A stretch of DNA of 64,000 bases, taken from NCBI GenBank assembly GCA_036924085.1, contig JAVGWX010000009.1, forward strand, positions 65,358,436 to 65,422,435, in the 5' to 3' direction. The notes under the pieces are model-generated. The model did not search any database. It was not told the origin of the DNA and was given only the letters and a program-made list of their open reading frames with translations. Positions 22,405 through 34,620 of the stretch are shown here, piece by piece. This stretch comes from Ariolimax columbianus (Eukaryota > Mollusca > Gastropoda > Stylommatophora > Arionidae). A program made the translations under genes and the position numbers. How positions within the stretch are numbered: position 1 is the stretch's first letter; each line of letters begins with the position of its first letter.

Positions 22405-22985
22405 AACAGCCCGTTTCCAGAAAGGACTAAGGGAAGTCGAAGTCAGATATATTTACACGCGCAAAACTTTATCCAAGCAGATATCTCAGAAAATAAAAAT
22501 GAGAATAATTCAATGCTACGTGCATTCAGCTTTATCGTATGAAGTAGAATTCTGGACCTAGACAAATAATATGGAGCCTCTTAAATCTGGGTGTTCATAA
22601 AACAACTCCGGTCCAGGAAGATTAACAAGGAAGCCAAGGCCTGGTCTTGGCCAGCATATTTTGCCTAACCAGATGTTAAGTCTTCCTTCATATTGTAGAG
22701 ATAGGAAAATAAATAGTGAGGTCCTGGAACAAGTCACGGCGGAGAAGACGTTTCTGAAGGAGATAGAAGGGAGAAAACACAACATTTTCGTCATGTCAAG
22801 AGACATGCCAGTCAGCTGAAGGTTGTATTGGAGGGAAGAGTGGAGGGCAGGAGAGTAAAAGGGTGGCAGAGGTACAGATGGACAGACGTCATTTAGATGT
22901 GGCTGAAATACAATCTGACTGGCTTTACAGACATGGCAAGGGACTGAGACAGCTGGAGAACCATTAATGTCAACCTCGGTACAAA
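22405..22985 (+). pseudogene. RTE-type LINE, C-terminal remnant
   Basis: Across several frames the translation shows KISQKIKMRIIQCYV and YEVEFWT (equivalent to the YGSETW region of RTE-type proteins), then GGRGT...RWTDVI, and near the end LTGFTDMARDWDSWR, which matches the usual C-terminal RDRxxWR block. Stops and frameshifts are frequent. The element ends where the GAT-rich array begins at 22,986. Confidence 0.6.
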
Positions 22986-23612
22986 ATGACGATGCTGATG
23001 GTGATGATGATGGTTGATGATGATGGTGGTGATGATAGTGATGGTGATGGTGATGGTGATGATGATGGTGATGGTGATGGTGATGGTGATGATAGTGATG
23101 ATGATAGTGATGGTGATGGTGATGGTGATGGTGATAGTGATGATGATAGTGATGGTGATGGTAATGGTGTTGATGGTGATGATGATGGTGATAGTGATGA
23201 TGATAGTGATGATGATAGTGATGGTGATGGTGATGGTGATGATAGTGATGGTGATGGTGATAGTGATGATGATGATGATGATGGTGATGGTGATAGTGAT
23301 GATGATGATGATGATGATGGTGATGGTGATAGTGATGATGATGATGATGATGGTGATGGTGATGATGATAGTGATGGTGATGGTGATGGTGATGATGATG
23401 ATGGTGATAGTGATGATGATAGTGATGATGATGGTGATGGTGATGATGATAGTGATGGTGATGGTGATAGTGATGATGATGATGATGATGATGGTGATGG
23501 TGATAGTGATAGTGATGATGATGATGATGATGGTGATGGTGATGATGATAGTGATGGTGATGGTGATAGTGATGATGGTGATGGTGATGATGATGATGAT
23601 GATGATGAAGAT
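22986..23612. repeat. (GATGGT/GATGAT/GATAGT)n tract
   Basis: A trinucleotide array of GAT with GGT and AGT variants is arranged in irregular 18-24 bp blocks. It gives open frames on both strands (Asp-rich, Met/Val-rich, Ser/Pro-rich). The strictly repetitive DNA in every frame argues against an acidic protein gene. Confidence 0.95.
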
Positions 23613-23794
23613 AACAGCTCTGTAGTTTTACTCAATGAAGGAGATTGTAAATGATCACTTTCTATGAAACTGATCTAACCACCTGACAAAGTTATTGAAG
23701 AACATTTATCTTTACTTTGAAGTAGACATACGTTTATGTTACGTAAGTAATTTTGTGTGTGTAAAACAGGAGCAAACACTGTGACTAGACATAT

Positions 23795-24480
23795 GGAAAG
23801 ATGGATTAATGGTTAGATTGGTGGACAGATGGATGAATGGACGTATCGATGGATGAATGGGTGGGTGGATCGATACATGGATAGATGGATGAGTGGTTGG
23901 ATGGATGAATAAATGGATCGATGGTTGAATGAGTGAGTGGATAGATGAATGGGTAAATGGGCGTATAAATGGATGAATGGATGGATAAACGGGAGGGGGG
24001 ATGAATGGATAGATGGACGAACGGGTGGATTGATGGATGAATTGGTGGTTGGATAGATGGATGAATGAACGGGTTAATGTATGGATTGATGGATGGATGG
24101 ATGTATACCAAGCACGATGAATATGTGGACGAATGGGTGGAGATATCTACAGACAGATAGATGGATAGATAGATAGATTGATTGATAGATAGAGAGATAG
24201 ATAGTTAGATAGATAGATAGATAGATATATAGATAGATAGCTAGCTAGCTAGCTAGCTAGCTAGCTGGATGGATGGATGGATGGATGGATGGTTCGATTG
24301 ATGGATGGATGGACGGACGGACGGACGGACGGAGGAGAGAAGGGAGGGAGGGAGGGAGGGATGGATGGTTGGATAGACGGATAGATAGATAAGTAGGTAG
24401 GTAGCTTGGATGGATGGATGGATGGAGTGAGGGAGGTATGGATGGTTGGATAGATATATTAGATGGATGGATGGATGGAT
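23795..24480. repeat. (GGAT)n / (GATA)n / (GCTA)n tetranucleotide tract
   Basis: Degenerate TGGATGAA units grade into GATA (24,160-24,240), GCTA (24,240-24,265), GGAC and GGAG units. Confidence 0.92.
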
Positions 24481-24672
24481 GGACGGATATATATATATAT
24501 GGAAAAAGAGAGAGAGACAGACAGACAGACATACAAAGAGACAGACAGTAAAGAGCGAGAAACAGAGGTGGATATGGAGGCAATAAGAGATCGACAGATT
24601 GTCGAAATACGCACTAAAGAATCCGGAAAGATAAATAGATAGAGAGAGAAAGAGCAAGACAGATCGAGATAT

Positions 24673-24723
<51 letters not shown>

Positions 24724-24730
24724 GAGACAT
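24480..24730. repeat. (AT)n, (AGAC)n and (GA)n tracts
   Basis: Purine-rich simple sequence continues from the tetranucleotide block. 24,730-25,190 is unassigned. Confidence 0.85.
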
Positions 24731-25182
24731 GGTGAGTGTTAGAGAAATATTGACATTCAGGCTGAGAAACCCAGGCTTGTATGCCATAAGTACCACCATT
24801 ATGTCCCAGATGCCCTAAATAACAGGACGCTTACACGGTGGTAAGTCCGGACGGATCCTCCTAATGCCAAGACTATTTGAGCACGTACTTGTTCCTGCGA
24901 ATTGATCGGCTATTATTAACTATCGCTACACGCTCAAGTCCACCCAGTACAAACGGGTACCGGCTTTTGTTAGAGTTGAAGAATAGTGCGATGTTTTTCC
25001 TTAGAATAAAAATGACGTACCGAAAATGATATTAGCATTTGTTTTCTCAGTAAAATGACATATTTCTAGACGTGGCACCGACCGTAGAGGTGTGAATGGC
25101 CGTCCGTGGTTAATAATAAACTCACGGTGAAAACGAGAGCGTATGTGTCCCCGCCATTGTCATTTCTGTCTGTGAGTTATCG

Positions 25183-25213
25183 GGGGGAGTGGTGTGGTGG
25201 GGGGGGGGGGGGC
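25183..25213. repeat. G-rich homopolymer tract
   Basis: GGGGGGAGTGGTGTGGTGG runs into about 13 G. 25,213-25,640 shows no recognised element. Confidence 0.8.
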
Positions 25214-25639
25214 GCTAACGCCGTAGGGATTAATAGTTTGACTGTAACCTTCCATCAGTGAAGAAGGATCGAAGCCAGAGGTAATTGCAAGAATAGCACA
25301 AACAACAGCGGCGCTGACTAGGCTGAAACCTATAAGGCAAGACAAGCGCCCCGCCCTTGGGGGAAGGGGGCAGAAGAAATGATGCAAAGTCTTTCTGAAA
25401 GTACCACTGGACAATTTTCTCATTGATTTAGTCTCCTGATAGCTACTTGCGCCGAACCGCTCAGTCAGTCGCTTAGCCACCACAAACTTGTGCTCGCATT
25501 GGTGAGGAGAGCGTCATCACTTTCTTCGCAGAACAGAAAAAAACAAGCAAAACGAAATGACAGAATGCAAGACCGCCCAGTTACTAACTCTATCCGTGGG
25601 AGCCCCCACGTCCAGAAGAGTGTCTCCGGGAGATTGTCA

Positions 25640-25804
25640 ATATTTCTCTCTCTCTCTCTTGCTCTGTTTTTCTCTCTGTCTTTCTCTGTCTCTATCTGTC
25701 TGTCTGTCTCTATCTATCTAATTATCTATGTATGTGTACTATCTATCTATCTTTCTATCTATCTATCTATCTATCTATCTGTCTGTCTGTCTGTCTGTCT
25801 GTCA

Positions 25805-25903
<99 letters not shown>

Positions 25904-25916
25904 CGTCCGTCCGTCC
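25640..25916. repeat. (CT)n / (TCTA)n / (TCTG)n / (TCCG)n tract
   Basis: A pyrimidine-rich microsatellite passes through four tetranucleotide types in series. It ends at a SINE head at about 25,940. Confidence 0.95.
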
Positions 25917-25939
25917 ATGAACGGCACTTGAACCGGACT

Positions 25940-26250
25940 ATGAGACTCATTGGTTTAGGGACAAGGTATCCTCCTCGAGTGCCGGAGGTCGCGGGTTCGA
26001 ATCTCTGTGAAGAATGGGAATTTTTTTCACGTTGATGAATGTCACCATATGTGTGCCCACTCATATCTGTTCAGGTTTTTGTGGTTTAAAGTTTCTAGAG
26101 GATGTGGTAGCTAGCCCCGTGCCCAACCACCATTAGTCGCTTCTGACGACATGCCTGGCTTGTTACAGGCAATGCTAACATTTTGGCGTTAATTGAAATC
26201 AGGACTTGGGAAAAAAAACAACTAGATAGGGGAGCCAGATAGCAGTGTTG
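25940..26250 (+). mobile_element. tRNA-derived SINE with recurrent core
   Basis: The box B match GGGTTCGAATC lies at 25,993-26,003. The head matches that of 14,951. The core ATTAGTCGCTTCTGACGACA near 26,133 is the one seen near 1,858, 33,112, 37,600 and 41,255. Confidence 0.75.
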
Positions 26251-26309
26251 GATCTCTGTGTTATGAAGAAGAAATCAAACTTGTTATAGTCTAATTTATC
26301 CGTTCCATT

Positions 26310-26935
26310 GATTATCTTATGAACCTATATTAAATCACATCGAATTCTTTTCTTTTCTAGACATTGTAGGCAGGGTTTTCTCAGTCTTTCCTTATAACTG
26401 TCATTCTGGAATCCCACTTTCAGTATTGTTGCTCTTCTTTGTATCCTTTCCAGCATGTTTATCTCCCCTCTTTGATAAGGACCCTGCACCTGTACACAGT
26501 ACTCCAATCTAGGTCTAACTAATGCTTTACACAATTTATTATCACTTCCATGCTCGTATGTGTACTATTTATTTTTATCATACCTAACATTGCATTTGCC
26601 TTTTCCACTGCTACCTGGACTTTTTCACTCACTTTACTTGTATGATGTATTATAACCCCTATGTCTTTTTTCTTCTCTGTCTTTCTAGTATTTTTCTTTC
26701 TCATTCTGTGATTATGTTCCATATTGGATCTACCCAAATGGTTGACTGTACATGTATCTACATTCAACTCTATTAGCCAGTTCTCCATCCTTTCTCGAAT
26801 TTCATCAAAATCCGACCTCAATATATCCACTTTTGCTTTAGATGAAACAATTCTGCATAGTTTTATGTCATCCGCGAATTTTGCAATCATGTATCCGATA
26901 TTATTATCCAAATTGGTCCCATATTGCCTGCCTAC
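26310..26935 (-). pseudogene. CR1-like LINE reverse transcriptase fragment
   Basis: The minus-strand frame 26,911-26,519 carries the catalytic block FADDIKL, then ENWLIELNVDTC, DIGVIIHHT and KANAMLGMIK. The second frame (26,534-26,325) continues with CKALVRPRLEYCVQ, LERIQRRAT and RIRCDLI. These are the palm and thumb blocks of CR1/jockey-type reverse transcriptases. A single-base frameshift separates the two frames near 26,525. The N-terminal part of the polymerase is missing. The element is dead. Confidence 0.85.
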
Positions 26936-27149
26936 AGTCCATCTTTCCTTCCAGTTTTGCTTTCATTAGTGTGTCATGTCTCTTTTTATGTCCAACATAT
27001 TTTATATGGATCTCCAGCAGAATTTCTTTTCCTAATCTCGTCATGACATCCATATTTGTTGGCTTATCCTTGGATTATCCACATTGCGTAGGCTTCCACT
27101 TTACCAACACTCTGATTGTTCATTGTTCATGTTCCAGCACCATAGAGTA

Positions 27150-27370
27150 TAGACCAATATATATCACACCGACGAATCTTATTTTCAGTTCACGAGGCTC
27201 GAATCACGCTCGTGTTCAGTTTGGTAGACACGTTTTTTGTTCTTGTTCCTCTGCGGACGGAAAGTATTGGCAAGCTACCGTACTGCACACTTGCCAAGAA
27301 ACTTATAACAGCCAAATAGATGAGGGTTGTGAGAAGCGACGTTCTGCAAAGGACTTTCTAGTTACTTTAC
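27150..27370 (+). mobile_element. SINE-like repeat E, copy 1
   Basis: GAGGCTCGAATCACGCTCGTG (box B-like) is followed by TTGGTAGACACG, CGGACGGAAAG, CACACTTGCCAAGAAACTTA and a GCCAAATAG end. The same motif order occurs at 52,250-52,440. Confidence 0.6.
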
Positions 27371-27379
27371 TTAGATGTG

Positions 27380-27690
27380 AACTAGGGGGATCGTCTAGCT
27401 TAGTTGACAGTGAGCTGGATTATTATGACTGTGATTACAGCTCACAGGGTTCGAAATCACGGACAGACAGAAACACATGAGGGACGTGGTTCGTTTCTGG
27501 TACCACCGCTCCTCCGGTCGATCTAGCTGTAAATGGGTACCTGACGGATGAGTTGTGGAAGGTATAAACAGCAAGGACGGGAACTGGCCACCCCACCTCA
27601 CATAGACTGTGGCTTAGTACATGAAGAGTTATCTTCATCCCTGACGGCAGTTGTTGCCATGGGACTGACCTTGTTCTTTTAGATGCCAAT
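27380..27690 (+). mobile_element. tRNA-derived SINE, same family as 9,965
   Basis: Box B-like GGGTTCGAAAT is at 27,447-27,457. The core AGCTGTAAATGGGTACCTGA and the end CATCCCTGACGGCAG match the minus-strand copy at 9,965-10,252. It directly follows repeat E. Confidence 0.75.
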
Positions 27691-27924
27691 GAATTTCTCA
27701 TTTTGTTGAATGTGTATTTGGCAATCCCTATTCTTTTCGTCGCCTGCATCTCACATCTACCATCATCGGTTAGGGTCTGCCTAAGGTATGATAAACCGGT
27801 TGTTTAAACGTTATGGTTATATACTGCGCTGGGTCAAACTATACTGGCGCCAACACGGTAACATGGCGGCAGTGCCAGTTCTTTTTGATGCCTAACATTA
27901 AGTTTGGATTCATACTTACTTACT

Positions 27925-28600
27925 TAGTCGCTCCTCTTCTACCGTGAGGTGTAGAGGTTTGCCAAAGAGAACGCCACACTGCTCTATCCGCCGTCTTTTT
28001 CCTGGCCTCTTTCCAATCCAGCTCTCTATCACTAAGGGACTGTCGAATGTTGTTTTCCTAACGTACTTTTGGACGTCCTTGACTTTTGATCTCCCATGAC
28101 CGCTTTGGTATCCGATCTTCTTCCATTCTACAGACATGGGCAAACCACTGTAGTTGGGACTGCTCTACTCGTGTCTGCAGGGGTTGAACTTAAAGATTGC
28201 TACGTATTGTCTGGTTACGGATCTTGTCCCTTTTCGTCACCTGAACCGCCTTTCTTAGGTACCTCATTTCTGAAGTTTGCAATTGCCTTTCTTGGGCTGT
28301 AGTCATTGCCCATGACTCACATCCATATGTCAGGACAGGCACATAGGTCGAGCGGTATACATCCATCTTTGTTTTCCTGCTTATTTCTCTTTTACTGAGG
28401 AAACCTCTGTTTATTGCATGGAACAGTCTACCTGCTGCTGCCCTTCGTGCAGTTAACTCCTCTTTGATTCCTCCCCTGCTGTCTATTACCACTCCTAGAT
28501 ATTTAAAGTTGCTGACCTGCTCTAGTGCTCGTGTTCCCAGGGTTATCTGATGTCTCTTTTCATCTCTGGCGATTCATGCTTCTTAAATATGATTTAGATG
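27925..28600 (-). pseudogene. RTE-type LINE, C-terminal half
   Basis: Reading on the minus strand, FKYLGVVIDSRGGIKEEL is followed by YVPVLTYGCESWAMTT and EMRYLRKAVQVTKRDKIRN. A shifted frame ends with a RPKVR-like block and SPLVIESW. These are the thumb and C-terminal blocks of RTE-type endonuclease-reverse transcriptase proteins. The catalytic palm is absent. The frame is broken near 28,190. Confidence 0.75.
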
Positions 28601-28619
28601 TTACAACCAGTGAAGTTGT

Positions 28620-29540
28620 TACAGCTTGTTGGTTGGCCGGATGTCTTTCCTGCATTTTTTGCTGAAAAATAGAAAAATAGCTTCGGTTTCAGGTGCGAGT
28701 ATGACACCCGATTTGATGGTTAGCTTATGGGCATCAATGGAGGCATATGGCAAATGCGATCCCCGGGGATTTTGTTCCGAACACAAACACAGCTGTAAGC
28801 AGGAAACGGAATTAATGAACACTAAACCAGACACTTAGCGTCATATATATATATTTATATGGCGAGAGGGATTGGAAGAAATAAGTTGATTTTAATCTCG
28901 ACACGTATAAACATACGTATTTCTATATCTATTATGCTATAGCCCTTTTCGTCTGCATGACACACTGCTTGGTGACTACAATCTCAAGCTACCTTTATTC
29001 TTCAACTCCTTAGATTCTCTCTGTCCCTCACAAATTCAGTAGAAAGAAAAGAGCATGTCATTAGACGATGAGAGATCCCAAAATAACGAGAAACGCGATG
29101 CACATTGTGACAACAAAACATGAAATTGTACTAAAACAAGATGAACAATATTGAATAGAAACCACAATGGATAATTCAACATCCGTCATGGGAGAGAAGT
29201 CAGTTATTGAACTCGTAATTTACAAATATTTGCCGGAAGTTATGAGAATAAATGATCAGCCGTGACAGTTAGTTGGGGAATTGTACCTGTTTATGTCTTT
29301 GTGTGCATCGGCTCAGGGTCTCTGGTGTGTCTCTGACGGATATTGCTTTCTGATTTGTATCGTGTGATTCCCACGCATTCCTTCAAGTGTATCTGGTATT
29401 TGTTTTATTGTTCCTTAAACTTTTGCTTTATCTGAATCGGCTTCCATTTGAATTTGGGAACTGAAGGTTTCTTGTCCCATGTCTAGAATACGTCTTTGAT
29501 TACATTTTATGTTTTCTGTTGTAATTTGGATGCCATTTTG
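28620..29540. other. Unassigned region
   Basis: Short open frames at 28,619-28,838 on both strands match nothing known to me. A short TA run lies at 28,843-28,860. I see no gene. Confidence 0.5.
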
Positions 29541-29545
29541 TTATA

Positions 29546-30372
29546 GCTTGTCTAATTGCTGATGTTCCTGACTGACATCTTGTCTAATTACTGATGTTCC
29601 TGACTGACATCTTGTCTCATTACTGATGTTCCTGACTGACATCTTGTCTAATTGCTGATGTTCCTGACTGACATGTTATGTCTAATTGCTGCTGTTCCTG
29701 TCTGACATCCTATGTCTCATTACTGATGTTCCTGGCTGACAATTTGTCTAATTGCTGAGGTTGTTGACTGCCATCTGATATCTAATTACTGATGTTCTTG
29801 ACTGACATGTTATGTCTAATTGCTGATGTTCCTGACTGACATCCTATTTCTCATTACTGAAGTTCCTGACTGACATCCTATGTCTCATTACTGATGTTCC
29901 TGACTGACATATTGTCTAATTCCTGAGGTTCTTGACTGACATCTTGTCTCATTTCTGATGTAGTTGTCTGACATCTGATGTCTAATTGCTAATGTTCTTG
30001 GCTGACATCTTGTCTAGTTGCTGATGCTCTTGACTGACATCTTGTCTCATTACTGATGTTCCTTACTGACATCCTATGTCTCATTACTGATGTAGTTGTC
30101 TGACATCTGATGTCTAATTGCTGATGTTCCTGACTGTCATCATATGTCTCATTACTGATGTTCATGACTGATAACTTGTCTAATTGCTGATGTAGTTGTC
30201 TGCCATCTGATATCTAATTACTGATGTTCTTGGCTGACATCTTGTCTAGTTGCTGATGCTCTTGACTGACATCTTGTCTCATTACTGATGTTCCTTACTG
30301 ACATCCTATGTCTCATTACTGATGTTCGTGACTGACATCTTGTCTCATTGCTGATGTTCTTGACTGACATCT
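29546..30372. repeat. 32-34 bp minisatellite, about 25 copies
   Basis: The unit cttgtctaattgctgatgtt plus cctgactgacat varies in length because ATCTTG, ATCCTATG and ATGTTATG linkers alternate. Confidence 0.93.
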
Positions 30373-30539
30373 TTTTATTAGAGATAAAATAGAACTATTG
30401 CGATTGTAAGAAAGCCCACCTATCGATGTTAGTCACAACAATACTGCCCAGCCGCAAAGATTTGGGCACAACTAAACCAGGTCTACCAGTAACAATATGT
30501 TGGTGAGTTTGGGATGACTTACATAAAGGTCTCGCAGAA

Positions 30540-30980
30540 CTACTATATTGCAAAACTGCCATAGTGGAACACATTACAAACATATACACACACGCATCCA
30601 TTCACTGGGCAATATGTTAACGTTACAAACATACACACACACATCCATACACTGGGCAATATGTTAACATTATAAACAGATATGCACTCGCATCCTTACA
30701 TCAGACCAATACGTCCACATTACAAACAGATGCACACAGGCATCCATACACTTACCAATATATTCACATTACAAACAGATACACACACATCCATACACTG
30801 GCCAACACGTCCACGTTACAAACAGATACCCACACATCCATACACTGGCCAACACGTCCACATTACAAACAGATACACAAACGCGTCCGTACACTGGCCA
30901 ACACACCCTGATATCATCAAAAGGACTACGGTTTAGGGTGGAAGGTAGAATACAGAAAGTCAAACCTTTAATCAACCCAA
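30540..30980 (+). mobile_element. Dispersed repeat D, copy 3, internally expanded
   Basis: AAACTGCCATAGTGGAACAC opens the match to 21,790-21,640. CCTGATATCATC to AAACCTTTAAT closes the match to 18,530-18,610. Between them the segment CATCCATACACTGGCCAACA with its partner ATTACAAACAGATACACA is repeated about six times. Confidence 0.75.
30590..30905. repeat. About 49-bp minisatellite inside repeat D, about 6 copies
   Basis: Units from catccatacactggccaaca to the next begin near 30,595, 30,643, 30,690, 30,740, 30,790 and 30,836. The other two copies of repeat D carry one unit each. Confidence 0.85.
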
Positions 30981-31012
30981 CAAAAAAAAGATAACATGAT
31001 AAATTTGCTAGT

Positions 31013-31225
31013 AACTTTGGGATAAAAGGATACATATGTTTGGGATATCATACTAAATATGTTGCTTTTAAGTTTGGGATAACATAATAAATATGTTGGT
31101 AAGCTTGAGATAACATTATAGCAATGCTGGTAAGCTTGAGATAACAATACATCTTTTGGTAAGCTTGAGATAACAATACATCTTTTGGTAAGCTTGAGAT
31201 AACAGAATAAATATATTGCTGTTAA
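31013..31225. repeat. About 36-bp minisatellite, about 6 diverged copies
   Basis: Copies of ttggtaagcttgagataaca alternate with AATAAATATGTTG linkers of varying length. 31,225-31,600 is unassigned. Confidence 0.8.
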
Positions 31226-31602
31226 GTTTGCTCTAGATAATCAGCTGAAGAAAATTGACTGTTGTCTCGACGTGTATTAAATATCAATGATATCCTCTGA
31301 ATAGAGCAGTGTCGTATGACCTGGCTACTCTGAAATTTTATGTGAAAATATCAGATTTCGTTGTTTGTGTCTACGTGTTTTATTTATGTCTGCACATTGT
31401 CTCGTCATTACATCAGCTCATTGATTTATATGATACTCCCGATCCAGTGTTGTCAGCATATTTGCTAAATCTGGCGCAAGCTGTCATTCACTAGTCGCTG
31501 ACTATTGTCACCTTGTTTACCGTGTTTTCGTTTGATGTCGGATTTCTGTTGTTGAGGCCAAGGAGGCAACACGGTGAATGAGCTGACAGCAGCCATTGGA
31601 GC

Positions 31603-32497
31603 ATAGCTGGCTGCCTCCATCAGTATCAATATATCTAATGCTGGTCTATAGCTGGCTGCTTCCATCAATATATCTAATGCTGGTCTATAGCTGGCTGCTT
31701 CCATCAATATATATAATGCTGGTCTATAGCTGGCTGCTTCCATCAATATATCTAATGCTGGTCTATAGCTGGCTGCCTCCATCAGTATCAATATATATAA
31801 TGCTGGTCTATAACTGGCTGCTTCCATCAATATATCTAATGCTGGTCTATAGCTGGCTGCTTCCATCAATATATCTAATGCTGGTCTATAGCTGGCTGCT
31901 TCCATCAATATATCTAATGCTGGTCTATAGCTGGCTGCCTCCATCAGTATCAATATATCTAATGCGGGTCTATAACTGGCTGCTTCCATCAATATATCTA
32001 ATGCTGGTCTATAGCTGGCTGCTTCCATCAATATATCTAATGCTGGTCTATAGCTGGCTGCTTCCATCAATATATCTAATGCTGGTCTATAACTGGCTGC
32101 TTCCATCAATATATCTAATGCTGGTCTATAACTGGCTGCTTCCATCAGTATATCTAATGCTGGTCTATAGCTGGCTGCTTCCATCAATATATCTAATGCT
32201 GGTCTATAGCTGGCTGCTTCCATCAATATATCTAATGCGGGTCTATAGCTGGCTGCTTCCATCAGTATTAAATGTCTAATGCTGGTCTATAACTGTCTGC
32301 TTCCATCAATATATCTAATGCTGGTCTATAACTGGCTGCTTCCATCAATATATCTAATGCTGGTCTATAACTGGCTGCTTCCATCAGTATATCTAATGCT
32401 GGTCTATAACTGGCTGCTTTCATTAGTATCAATATATATAATGCTGGTCTATAGCTGGCTGCTTTCATCAATATCAATAGATCCAATGCTGGTCTAG
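31603..32497. repeat. 39-bp minisatellite, about 22 copies
   Basis: The unit tatatctaatgctggtctat plus agctggctgcttccatcaa repeats at 39 bp. Six units are lengthened to 45 bp by an extra GTATCA. Both strands are open for over 220 codons purely because of the period. Confidence 0.95.
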
Positions 32498-32514
32498 ACC
32501 ATATTCCGCATACA

Positions 32515-32712
32515 AGCTGCCGTCCTGGAAACAGGCTGCGCTGATGTAGTATGGCTGATACTATGTGTCAAAATGGGAACACATCCGGTGTTAAACAAAA
32601 GTCAGCTGAAACCGAATGTGTTGGGTCAAAAGATACAGATATCGCATCCTCGCTGTAAACTACACCACAATGTTATAGCATCCTTTTCAGGACAACGCCG
32701 CGAAGAAGAACA
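32515..32712 (+). mobile_element. GAA-tailed SINE family, copy 4 (partial)
   Basis: CCTGGAAACAGGCTGCGCTG, CCGAATGTGTTGGGTC, CAGATATCGCATCC and GCTGTAAACTACACCACAA match the middle of the family. GAAGAAGAAC near 32,703 marks the tail side. It starts directly at the end of the 39-bp array. Confidence 0.7.
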
Positions 32713-32727
32713 CACCACTTTGCAAGC

Positions 32728-32920
32728 TGTCATTTAATCAATCAATCATTTAATTAATCAATCATTTAATCAATCAATCATTTAATCAATCAATCATTTA
32801 ATCAATTAATCATTTAATCAATCAATCATTTAATCAATCAATCATTTAATCAATCAATCATTTAATAAATCGATCATTTAATCAATCAATCATTTAATCA
32901 ATCAATCATTTAATCAATCG
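32728..32920. repeat. 16-bp minisatellite, 12 copies
   Basis: The unit tcatttaatcaatcaa shows only a few substitutions. Confidence 0.95.
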
Positions 32921-32999
32921 ACCAGAACCTGTTAAGTTCCCTGCCAAGACCATGCCTCCAACACATACAAGCCAACTAAGCCTGTTATGAGCCGTACGT

Positions 33000-33170
33000 T
33001 CTGTTCTAGGTGGTTGATTTGTTCCGTACTTGTGATTGACTTGTCCATATTTGTTGAAGTTTATATAGCTGTAAGTTTCAAGATCACGAGAAAGCCATCC
33101 CTATGCCTAACCATTCTTAGTCGTCTTTAACAAAATGCTTGGCAGGTTTACAGTGTTACGTTTTTTTGCT
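33000..33170 (+). mobile_element. SINE remnant with recurrent core
   Basis: CCTATGCCTAACCATTCTTAG followed by TCGTCTTTAACAAAATGC is a diverged copy of the core at 1,858 and 26,133. No head is visible. Confidence 0.5.
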
Positions 33171-33230
33171 CACCATTCTGACCAAGGTAACACCTCTTCG
33201 GCATAAATTTGCGTTACTTCTTTGTCAACA

Positions 33231-33858
33231 TAATTATACACCTGATATTTAACGTCATAATTATACACCTGATATTTAACGTCATAATTGTACACATTAT
33301 ATTTAACGTCATAATTGTACACTTGATATCGTCATAATTGTACACTTGATATTTAACGTCATAACTGTACATCTACTATTTAGCGTCACAATTGCACACC
33401 TACTATTTAACGTCATAGCTGTACATCTTATATTTAACGTCATAATTGTACACCTGTTATTTAACGTCATAATTGTACATCTACTATTTAACGTCATAAT
33501 TGTACACCTACTATTTTACGTCATAGCTGTACATCTACTATTTAACGTCATAACTGTACATCTACTATTTAGCGTCACAATTGCACACCTACTATTTAAC
33601 GTCATAGCTGTACATCTTATATTTAACGTCATAATTGTACACCTGTTATTTAACGTCATAATTGTACACCTTAAAGTTAACGTTATAATTGTACATCTAC
33701 TATTTAACGTCATAGTTGTACACCTACTATTTAACGTCATAGCTGTACATCTGAAATGTAACGTCATAATTGTCCACTTACTATTTAACGTCATACCTGT
33801 ACATCTACTCTTTAACGTCATAATTGTACACCTACTATTTAATGTCATAATCGTACAG
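33231..33858. repeat. 27-bp minisatellite, about 23 copies
   Basis: The unit tttaacgtcataattgtaca plus cctacta repeats at 27 bp. The CRE-like half TAACGTCA recurs in each unit. A higher-order duplication is visible: 33,346-33,450 is repeated at 33,540-33,640. The nine-residue protein repeats are artefacts. Confidence 0.95.
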
Positions 33859-33859
33859 C

Positions 33860-34620
33860 TCTTTTTCATTTTCCACACTTTTTTGTTGTTGTTGATAGTT
33901 GTGAACTTCTTCTTACTTGTAGTAATCGTGCACTACATACTCATCATCAAACATATGCTCATTTTTTAATTTGCCACATAATTGTGCACTTTTGTATTAA
34001 AAGCATGCATCTCTCCTCCATCAATATTATCATTGTGCACTACCTCGTCATACAAAAAAAAATTTGCATTTCTCCTTTACTGTGCACTCGCTCTTCTTTG
34101 TCACAATTGCTCACTTTTCTTTTTCATCATTATAATTGTGCGCAATTTTTTCCTCATGTCGGTTGTACACTTTTGTTGCACGTCATTAATATTATTATTG
34201 CGTTCCTTATCATTACCATCATCTTCTGGACAGCATCATCATTATGTGTGTTCTTCATTTTCCTTATTGACCTCTAGTAACATTATCGTATATCTTTTCT
34301 TAAGCTGTATCACATTTATCCTCACCATGTTCATCTTCTTTTCTTCTTCTTCATCCACCTCGTCTATTGATTCAGATGATATTGATTGTGCCTCATCACT
34401 CGGATCGATGTATTCGATATTACTAGAATGTCAATTCCACTCGAGGAATCCCTAGACACGTTGTAGGCACTCTTTCGTTTCGTCTTCTGGGTTGATGAAG
34501 TGGAAACATCTGGGACAGAGCCCATTGCTCAATGTGTAACGTGTCCTTGTAGCGGAGGAATACCTGTAGTGCGTCGCTGAATGGGTAGCTGACCTTTTCA
34601 GTTCATTATTTGGTATTCCT
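33860..34620. other. Unassigned T-rich region
   Basis: TGCAC-containing T-rich sequence continues loosely from the 27-bp array. It may be a decayed extension of it, as TCATAATTGTGCAC recurs near 33,975 and 34,127. I see no gene. Confidence 0.5.

Noticed and set aside
22986..23654. Acidic Asp-rich protein
   Set aside because: All frames on both strands are open; the DNA is a GAT-type simple repeat with no unique N-terminus.
31465..32279. Proteins of 265 (minus) and 227 (plus) residues
   Set aside because: They are products of the 39-bp array, open on both strands; no recognisable domain.
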